Shown here: positions 1 to 5,791 of the stretch, one piece after another
Position numbering within the stretch: the stretch's first letter is position 1
Layout: each line of letters begins with the position of its first letter
Assembly: GCA_047619485.1 (NCBI GenBank)
Contig: JBLHKE010000514.1
Span: 1 to 5,791, forward strand
Source: JBLHKE01 sp047619485
GTDB taxonomy: Bacteria; Verrucomicrobiota; Verrucomicrobiia; Verrucomicrobiales; DEV007
Length of the DNA stretch: 5,791 nt
Direction of reading: 5' to 3'
Position numbers and translations under genes: made by a program
Notes under the pieces: model-generated
Databases searched by the model: none
Seen by the model: only the letters and a program-made list of their open reading frames with translations
What the model was told of the DNA's origin: nothing

Positions 1-2951
1 GCCTCTTGATCAAAGCAGGAGATGTAGGAGGTGACGATGTCGTTGATCCGGGCGTGATAGCTCTGCTTTGAGGAGGAGGACGATCGGTGCGGGTGGTTGC
101 CCCTAAAATACATTTTTACTGGCAGATCCGGATCATCTTTGTGGGAGAGGAAGAACTGGAGCTTGTTCGCCCTCTGGATGAGGTTTTCCGCGTGGTGGGA
201 CAAGGTCGGAATCACCTCGGCGGTGGCTGCCATCTTGGCTAGCATTTTCCCCGCGTCCGCACTGTTGTTCAGTTCTTCCAAGATCGTCTCCGGATCGAGA
301 TCACGCACGATCAGACGCGTGCTCTGTTTTCCGAACCGGCTGGCGCGTTGTTGGACATTGGTATTCTGCGGGTTCAGCTCAAACGCGGCATTAGCGAGGA
401 GCTGGTCGCGCCAAGGTCGCAGCTCGAGGAGTTCTTCCCGGAGGAAGAAGTAGTGCGCGCGGACCGCGTAGTCATCCCCATCGTCGCCCCAATCATCCAG
501 CTCGTTGCCGACGCGCTTCAGAAATACGTCGAGTCGATCCGACAGCGCCTTGATCTCGCGCGCGGGTAGTGATCGTCGTCGGGCAACCGGGGCTGCGGCG
601 ACAAAGCTGGATCCCGTGGCGGTGAGCTTCCCGTCAGCGTCGAGAGCCAGCTCGATCGACGTGAGTTTCTCCGACGATTGCTTGCTCAGGATTTCCGCAA
701 GCGGCTGGACAAGGTGATCCTCGACGGCGCGGCGTAGCGAGCGTGCGCCAGATTCGGTGTCGAAGCCGCGCTCGGCGAGCATCCGGAAAATGTCCGGGTG
801 TATTTCGAGCATCAGTTTGCGCTGGCGGAGCCCGAAACGGTCGAGCCCGCGACGCGCGATTTGTTCGGCCATGCCAGTGATGTGCTCCCGGGTGAGCGCA
901 TGGAAGGGGATCACCCGATCCAGCCGATTGAAAAATTCGGGGCGGAAGAATTTTTCAGCGGCACCGACAAAGGTGGCAGCGTCGCCGGTGCTGCTAGCGC
1001 CGAAACCGACCTGTTTGCGCCCCTCGCGCGCACCGAGGTTCGAGGTGAGCACGATGACCGCGTTGCAGAAATCTGCCGTCCGCCCGCCGGCGTCGGTCAG
1101 TCTTCCTTCGCCGAGCACCTGCAGGAGCAGGTCGAAGACTTCCGGGTGGGCTTTCTCGACCTCGTCGAGTAGCAGTACGGTGAATGGTTGGCGGCGCAGG
1201 GCGCTGGTAAGGAGGCCGCGCGATTGCCCGCGGTGTCCGATGAGTCGTGCGGCGGCATCGGCGCCGACGAATTCGTTCATGTCGAAGCGTAGCAGGCGTT
1301 CGCTGGAGCCGAAGAAATACTCGGCGAGGGCTTTGGCGCACTCGGTCTTGCCAACCCCAGTCGGCCCGAGGAATAGCAGTGAGGCAAGTGGTCGATCGGG
1401 ATCATTTAGCCGACCTTTGCCGAGCGAAATAACATCGGCCATGGCGCCGAGGGCTGCCTCTTGGCCGACGATACGGTTGTTAAAAAAGCGGTCGATATCA
1501 GCGCGTTGGAGCATGCTACCTGTCTCGAGGAACACCGTCGCCATGCCGGTCTTCCGCTGGAAGTGCTCGCGCGCGAGGGCGGCGTCCACGCTGCGTTTTG
1601 GAAAATTGCTGGAGAGCTGGCGCAGGAATTCGACCGCCTTGCCGGGGAACGAGCGGGCGCGCATGAAGCGGCGCTGCAGTTCGATGGTGAGCGGCAAGAC
1701 ATCGGGCTTGAACTGTACCCCGGTTCGATCTTCCAGCTGGTTCATCGTGTGGATCGCGATGCGGATAGTGTCGGCCTCGCTAGGCTCGGCAATGCGGATG
1801 ACCCGAAACAGGTCGGCGAAGCCGCGGTCGATCTCGCGCAGTTTGCGCCAACCTTCGGGGGTCGTCTCCGCGAGGAGTTTCAGCGGCGACTCCTCATACT
1901 GCGCCTTCAGCAAGTCACCGAGGCTGAGGTTCGAATCGCGGGTGCGCCCTGCTTGGAAGAAGCCGACGAGGTCGTCGATGTACATCACGTGGCGACGCTT
2001 ACGCATCTCCTTGACGATGGCGAGGAACCGCTCCTCCCACTGGCCGACGTAGGCCATCCCCGAGATTAGGCGCTGTGGATCGAGCAACCAGAGCGCTCGG
2101 ATCCCCCTCGACTTGCGCTTCTTCTTACGTGTCGTCGTCTCCTCGGTGTCGGGCTGATCCTGTCGGTTTAGATAGCGGTGGAGAAATTCGTGGACGATCG
2201 CCGTTTTCCCAACCTGGCTCGGCCCGACCAACAAGACCGGACGCAGGCGTTTTTTATCCGTGAGCGTTTCGTACAACAGCTGCACTTCCTCCTCCCGCAA
2301 GATCGCGCGTTCGAGTGAATCCGGATAGAGGCGGTTGAGGTTGCGGCCAACCCGTTCGAGCTCCGCGTTGCCTGACATTTCTCCGCTGCCTCCGATCGAC
2401 GAAAACCGGTTTTCGCGCGGTTTCGGGATGGCCTGGTTGCGCAGGCACTCGATATCGAGAGCGCTTAAGCGAGCCGTGCCAGTGGTCGCGTGTTCGTGGA
2501 TGTCGAAATCGTCGCCCGCGCGCTCGAGTTTTCGGAAGTGCTCGCTGTAGACCTGGTTGGCTCGGTCTTGGAGGCGCTGGCCGCGCATCAGCTCGAAGTT
2601 GACCTTGGGTAACTTCGGGCAGAAACACAGCCAGCGATCGAAGCTGCGAAAGCGCACGATAAAGTAGGGTGCCTCGGCGTATTGCTTGCGCAGCTGGATC
2701 CGCAGGCGCACCTTTTCTCCGGTGAGTTCTGGGGCGAAACTCCATGAATTGGGGAGTCGGTGCTTCGGGTCGGCGCCGTTCTCGGTGAGCGTTTTGCGCA
2801 AGTCGGTTTCGAGCTGCGACAGCGCGCGTGATTCCCGTTGGTCAGCGCGTTCGTAGCCGCTGACGAACACAGGGGTGGCGACATACTCAGGCGAACCGCC
2901 GGTTTGCGACTGGCGTTCGGTGTAGACTGGGATGGTAAGTTGGTAGCGCAT
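1..2951 (-). CDS. Clp/Hsp100-like double AAA+ ATPase, paralogue of the upstream gene, with a novel N-terminal domain and release-factor-like C-terminus (3' end outside window)
   Basis: The frame is open from ATG 2951 to the left edge (983 full codons). The start is firm: an in-frame TAG lies two codons upstream and GGGAG lies 10 bases before the ATG. Residues 1-180 are an unrecognised mixed domain, not Clp_N repeats. NBD1 (about 200-450) has Walker A GPSQVGKT (243-250), a ClpB-like pore-loop Tyr301 (SGMAYVGQWEER), Walker B MYIDD with Asp327 in place of Glu, and Asp380-Leu381 in place of the arginine-finger pair. A basic insert (RKKKRK, 275-280) follows the Walker A helix. NBD2 (about 490-757) is intact: GPTGVGKT (529-536), LLLDE (593-597), sensor-1 Asn638, arginine finger Arg676, and sensor-2 GARSLRR (735-741). 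Its pore loop lacks GYVG. VGF (648-650) matches the ClpP-docking tripeptide. From about 800 the protein is largely helical and resembles the release-factor N-terminal region. The strand VKMYFRG (945-951) near the edge matches the start of PCRF. The enzyme family is secure; client and partner are not known. Confidence 0.93.
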   Translation of the reverse strand, partial: MRYQLTIPVYTERQSQTGGSPEYVATPVFVSGYERADQRESRALSQLETDLRKTLTENGADPKHRLPNSWSFAPELTGEKVRLRIQLRKQYAEAPYFIVRFRSFDRWLCFCPKLPKVNFELMRGQRLQDRANQVYSEHFRKLERAGDDFDIHEHATTGTARLSALDIECLRNQAIPKPRENRFSSIGGSGEMSGNAELERVGRNLNRLYPDSLERAILREEEVQLLYETLTDKKRLRPVLLVGPSQVGKTAIVHEFLHRYLNRQDQPDTEETTTRKKKRKSRGIRALWLLDPQRLISGMAYVGQWEERFLAIVKEMRKRRHVMYIDDLVGFFQAGRTRDSNLSLGDLLKAQYEESPLKLLAETTPEGWRKLREIDRGFADLFRVIRIAEPSEADTIRIAIHTMNQLEDRTGVQFKPDVLPLTIELQRRFMRARSFPGKAVEFLRQLSSNFPKRSVDAALAREHFQRKTGMATVFLETGSMLQRADIDRFFNNRIVGQEAALGAMADVISLGKGRLNDPDRPLASLLFLGPTGVGKTECAKALAEYFFGSSERLLRFDMNEFVGADAAARLIGHRGQSRGLLTSALRRQPFTVLLLDEVEKAHPEVFDLLLQVLGEGRLTDAGGRTADFCNAVIVLTSNLGAREGRKQVGFGASSTGDAATFVGAAEKFFRPEFFNRLDRVIPFHALTREHITGMAEQIARRGLDRFGLRQRKLMLEIHPDIFRMLAERGFDTESGARSLRRAVEDHLVQPLAEILSKQSSEKLTSIELALDADGKLTATGSSFVAAAPVARRRSLPAREIKALSDRLDVFLKRVGNELDDWGDDGDDYAVRAHYFFLREELLELRPWRDQLLANAAFELNPQNTNVQQRASRFGKQSTRLIVRDLDPETILEELNNSADAGKMLAKMAATAEVIPTLSHHAENLIQRANKLQFFLSHKDDPDLPVKMYFRGNHPHRSSSSSKQSYHARINDIVTSYISCFDQE

Positions 2952-2957
2952 CTTGGT

Positions 2958-5791
2958 CTATCTCCCGAGCATCGCGCGAGCGCGGACGAACATCGTGTCT
3001 TCGAGAATCTGGGTCAGCAGCGGCCGCGAGTAGAACTGGATGCCGCGGTGGGTATCAAATTCCAACTCTTGGAGGATCTGGTCTTTCCAGACTGGTTTGA
3101 CCTCGTCGAACAACCGGCGGGTGGGAAGGTTCTTCAGAATGATGCGGTCGAGGTCCGCTGCTGGGATGCGCATCGCGGTTAGAGGTTCCGCACTGGTCTC
3201 GATGAGACACCTCCAGCGTGTCGCCTCCTTCGGGCATCGTTCGTGCAAGCCGTCCTCGTCGGCCAAAAGCAGGCCGCAGTGCCCGCCGCGAATCTCGATC
3301 GAGATCGCTCCGACATCCCGGTCACGTTTCTTGGCGCGTTCGTCGAACTCATCGGCCTCGATCTCCAAGGCGCTCAAGTCACCGCTCTCCTTGTCGAAGT
3401 GATCCTCGTCGCTAGGGTGATCTCTTCGCAGGAAGATCCCGTATTTGAAGCGGCAGCCTCTCTCTTTCAATAGGCTGCGGTAGTCGTCAGCTAGTTGGAA
3501 CATCCACTTCGTGTCCTCGGAAAAGAACGTCAGCGTGACGCGGTCGTTGTCGCTCCGGACGGCGGCGGCAAAATCGAGCAAGGTAGCTTTGAACTGGTTG
3601 ACGCTGACCGGGGTGGCTTTCTGCTCGTCGTCCGTTGCCAGCCCCGGAGGCGCCGAGGCGCTTTGGGAGTAGTAGTCTATCAGGCCGAGTTCCTCATGCC
3701 TCGCCGCGGCTCGGGCTTCCTCATCCAGGCGTGTCAGCAACTGGTTGATGGCGGCGAGCCGGTTCTCTGCAAGCGCATTGTATGGATGAGCGGGGAGTGG
3801 CTGGTGTTTTTTGAGTTTCTTTAAAAGTCGTTTCCACTCCGACTGTTTCTGCTTTTCGATGCGGCGTTTTTCGCTGTCGAGTTCGGCTGCTAGCGGGCTG
3901 GTTTTGAGCCGTAGGTAGTCGCGGCGGATGTTTGATGCACGATCGATCTCCAATGCAAATTCGAGCCGCTGGCTTTTCGCTGAGGTGCTGACTTCTCCCT
4001 CGTAGCTGATCTCGATCGAGTCGCCGGCGGGATTTAAATCGACGCTGACCTGACCTCCATGTCGCTGGCTGCGATTGAGGAACTCGGCGACGGGGAGCAG
4101 CACCTTCTGTTCCAGCGCGCGTTTCAATGGGCGGGCTCCGTAGCGCGGATCGTAGCCGTTCGCGACGATCCAATCGATGGCGCGTTGGCTCAATTTCAAG
4201 CCGATGCGCCGACCGCCGAGCCCATCTCGGCCGGAGGCAATCTCGATCTCGCGCAGTGCGATGCTGCGGATTGCTGATTGGTCGAGTGGTGCAAAGGGGA
4301 TGACGCGGTCGATGCGGTTGAAAAACTCAGGGCGGAAGGTTTCCTTCACGGCGTTGAGGAAGTGTGCGTGCGCATCTGGTTGCACGCCGCCGTTGTCCTC
4401 GGATCCGAATCCGAGGGCTGGTCGACGATATGAATCGGCACCGAGGTTTGAGGTCATGATGATGACCGAGTTGGAAAAATCTGCCAGGCGCCCGGCCGCG
4501 TCGGTCAGTCGACCTTCGCCGAGAACTTGCAGGAGCAGGTCGAACAGCGATGCGTGTGCCTTTTCGAATTCATCAAAGAGGATCACCGAGAACGGCTGGT
4601 CGCGCACTTGTGAGGTGAGCAATCCCTCAGATTGGTCGAATGAGCTACTCACTAGGCGGGAGGCGGCACCCGGAGTGCCATACTCGCTCATGTCGAGCCG
4701 CAGCAGGCGATCCTTGCTGCCGTAGAGGAATTCCGCCAAGGTTTTGGCTAGCTCCGTCTTGCCGACCCCGGTCGGTCCGGCGAAGAGGAAAGAGGCGAGT
4801 GGTTGCTTGGGGCGGGAGAGCTGGGCTTTGACGATCGACAGGCGGTCGATGACCAAATTCACTGCTAAATCTTGGGCGTGCACGCGACTCCTGAACCAGC
4901 TGGTGATCTCCGCCTCGTCGAAGTTAGCGGTCGCTTCGAGCATCAAATTCGGTAGCCCGGTCTCTTTGCTGAACGCTGCGGTCACCGTGGTGGAGTCGAT
5001 GGGTTCAGCTTTAGTCGATTCGGCGCGTAGACCACGCAAGAAGTGGGCCGGTCGACCCGGGGAGGCCGAGTAGGTCATGTAGCGGCGGTGCAATGAGTCG
5101 AGCCGGCGTAGAGCTCTGTCGGTAAGGCTCGGCTGTTTTGCCAGCGGTTCCTCGTTGATGTGTTGTAAGATCTCGAGCCCGATTTCAGGCGGCGGCTCGT
5201 TCAAGATCACGCGCCGGAACGGATCGAGGATGCGGGGGTCACGGGCTTCGATCGCCCCGAGTTGTCCGGGGGTGCATTCAGCGACCACTAGCAAGTCCGA
5301 GCGCACCATCGCGCCGCGTAGGAAAGAGGCGATGCTGTCGGAGTTGCTGACGCTCTGGCCCACCTGCATCAATTCGTGGAGGTTGCCGAAGCACAGGATG
5401 CTCTGGGTCTCTTTCGCCTCGGCGATGATCTGCAGGCAACGTTCTTGCCACATGCCGAACCCGGTTTGTCCGGCGACGATGCGGCTGCCGCTGGTGCGCC
5501 AAAATGGACGCTCGCCCAGTACGAGTTTCGCCCTCTGGCGCGCCAGTTCGAGGGTGACGGCGGTCTTGCCGACGCCACTTTCGCCAACGATCAACACACA
5601 GGTTGGATGGCGGCCGGAGAGGAGTCGCGCGACTTGTTCGACGGCTTCCTGACGGCAGTAGGCTTGCTCGCGTCCACCGGCGTCGATCTTGCTGCCGACC
5701 TTGGCGAGCACCTTCTGCTTCTTCGGCGGGGTCTTCTTGATCCGCTCGGCTGGTGGCTGGATTCTTGCCTCCCACCTGATACGCTTGAGCT
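2958..5791 (-). CDS. Clp/Hsp100-like double AAA+ ATPase with degenerate NBD1 and release-factor-like C-terminus (5' end outside window)
   Basis: Residues are numbered from the GTG at 5711. NBD1 (about 20-235) has Walker A GESGVGKT (43-50), but the Walker B acidic pair is replaced by Gly109-Asn110, and the ClpB arginine-finger pair is replaced by Asp163-Pro164. NBD2 (about 265-545) is intact: Walker A GPTGVGKT (312-319), Walker B VILFDE (376-381), sensor-1 Asn422, arginine finger Arg466 in FRPEFFNR, and sensor-2 GARPLKR (525-531). The NBD2 pore loop lacks GYVG. LGF (433-435) sits at the ClpP-docking position. The Walker A spacing of 269 residues is ClpA-like, with no ClpB middle domain. Beyond 545 come a lysine-rich helical stretch (about 595-675) and a PCRF-like domain (about 707-855), then a short tail with no GGQ. 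The annotated-style start GTG (5711) is doubtful: the frame stays open for 26 more codons to the window edge, reading a Lys/Pro-rich linker, and no good Shine-Dalgarno precedes the GTG. The real N-terminus probably lies outside. The call of a Clp-like AAA+ protein is secure; its function is unknown. It could be a protein remodeller or a regulatory partner of the downstream paralogue. Confidence 0.93.
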   Translation of the reverse strand, partial: LKRIRWEARIQPPAERIKKTPPKKQKVLAKVGSKIDAGGREQAYCRQEAVEQVARLLSGRHPTCVLIVGESGVGKTAVTLELARQRAKLVLGERPFWRTSGSRIVAGQTGFGMWQERCLQIIAEAKETQSILCFGNLHELMQVGQSVSNSDSIASFLRGAMVRSDLLVVAECTPGQLGAIEARDPRILDPFRRVILNEPPPEIGLEILQHINEEPLAKQPSLTDRALRRLDSLHRRYMTYSASPGRPAHFLRGLRAESTKAEPIDSTTVTAAFSKETGLPNLMLEATANFDEAEITSWFRSRVHAQDLAVNLVIDRLSIVKAQLSRPKQPLASFLFAGPTGVGKTELAKTLAEFLYGSKDRLLRLDMSEYGTPGAASRLVSSSFDQSEGLLTSQVRDQPFSVILFDEFEKAHASLFDLLLQVLGEGRLTDAAGRLADFSNSVIIMTSNLGADSYRRPALGFGSEDNGGVQPDAHAHFLNAVKETFRPEFFNRIDRVIPFAPLDQSAIRSIALREIEIASGRDGLGGRRIGLKLSQRAIDWIVANGYDPRYGARPLKRALEQKVLLPVAEFLNRSQRHGGQVSVDLNPAGDSIEISYEGEVSTSAKSQRLEFALEIDRASNIRRDYLRLKTSPLAAELDSEKRRIEKQKQSEWKRLLKKLKKHQPLPAHPYNALAENRLAAINQLLTRLDEEARAAARHEELGLIDYYSQSASAPPGLATDDEQKATPVSVNQFKATLLDFAAAVRSDNDRVTLTFFSEDTKWMFQLADDYRSLLKERGCRFKYGIFLRRDHPSDEDHFDKESGDLSALEIEADEFDERAKKRDRDVGAISIEIRGGHCGLLLADEDGLHERCPKEATRWRCLIETSAEPLTAMRIPAADLDRIILKNLPTRRLFDEVKPVWKDQILQELEFDTHRGIQFYSRPLLTQILEDTMFVRARAMLGR
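2962..2966 (-). promoter_or_regulatory. Shine-Dalgarno GGGAG for the downstream ATPase gene
   Basis: On the minus strand GGGAG lies within the last codons of the upstream gene, 10 bases before the ATG at 2951. The upstream stop TAG (2960-2958) falls between this site and the start. Ribosomes ending the first gene therefore sit on the initiation site of the second, which suggests translational coupling and a fixed ratio of the two proteins. The motif is partial rather than a perfect AGGAGG. Confidence 0.55.

Noticed and set aside
757..2052. Long plus-strand open frame (431 codons)
   Set aside because: It is antisense to the second ATPase, whose motifs are unmistakable over the whole stretch. 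The translation is Ser/Arg-rich without recognisable domains, typical of a shadow frame in GC-rich DNA.
2254..2745. Minus-strand open frame overlapping the start of the second ATPase in another frame
   Set aside because: The frame from ATG 2951 gives a continuous protein with correctly placed NBD1 motifs. The other frame is Arg/Pro-rich with no family match.
2952..2960. The two ATPases as one gene broken by a nonsense mutation
   Set aside because: Each has its own complete NBD1-NBD2 core and C-terminal extension, and the second has a Shine-Dalgarno and ATG. This is a tandem pair, not one broken gene.
4177..5652. Plus-strand open frames opposite the first ATPase (4177-4725, 4744-5073, 5155-5652)
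   Set aside because: All are low-complexity Ser/Arg/Pro-rich translations antisense to conserved AAA+ motifs, with no ribosome sites worth noting.
1..5791. Type VI secretion ClpV or disaggregase ClpB
   Set aside because: No Clp_N repeats and no middle domain are visible, the pore loops differ, the VGF/LGF tripeptide is not a ClpB feature, and no secretion genes are in view.
1..5791. RNA genes, CRISPR arrays, insertion sequences or intergenic regulatory regions
   Set aside because: Only six bases in the window are non-coding, and I saw no direct repeat arrays, terminal inverted repeats or tRNA-like elements.

Overview
The window is coding almost end to end, all on the minus strand. It holds two large tandem genes, and both run off the window. 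Reading in the direction of transcription (right to left), the first gene enters at the right edge and stops at 2958. The second starts at 2951, six bases later, and runs off the left edge. No RNA gene, mobile element, CRISPR array, promoter or terminator is visible. The plus-strand open frames are antisense shadows of these genes.

Both genes encode Clp/Hsp100-type AAA+ ATPases with two nucleotide-binding domains (NBD1, NBD2). The spacing between their Walker A motifs resembles ClpA, so the ClpB middle domain is absent. They are clear paralogues of each other, most obviously in NBD2. Neither is an ordinary chaperone. NBD1 has lost key catalytic residues in both proteins, most drastically in the first. 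The NBD2 pore loop lacks the usual aromatic Gly-Tyr-Val-Gly element in both. Both keep a VGF or LGF tripeptide where ClpA/ClpC proteins dock to ClpP. The C-terminal extensions look, by eye, like the helical and PCRF regions of peptide chain release factors 1 and 2, with the GGxEA-type loop lost and no GGQ catalytic motif visible. The second protein also has about 180 unrecognised residues at its N-terminus.

The two genes lie in the same reading frame, separated only by one TAG stop and two further codons, so they are almost certainly co-transcribed and translationally coupled. I infer that the products assemble together, for example as a mixed or stacked ring in which the intact NBD2 sites provide ATPase activity. 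The release-factor-like parts could point to a ribosome, RNA or nascent-chain partner, or be only a re-used fold. The client and pathway are unknown.

Base composition is GC-rich (roughly 60% by eye) and uniform, with no sign of a recently inserted segment. The host is a GC-rich bacterium. A Planctomycetota or Verrucomicrobiota-type genome would fit the multi-paralogue Clp style, but that is a weak guess.
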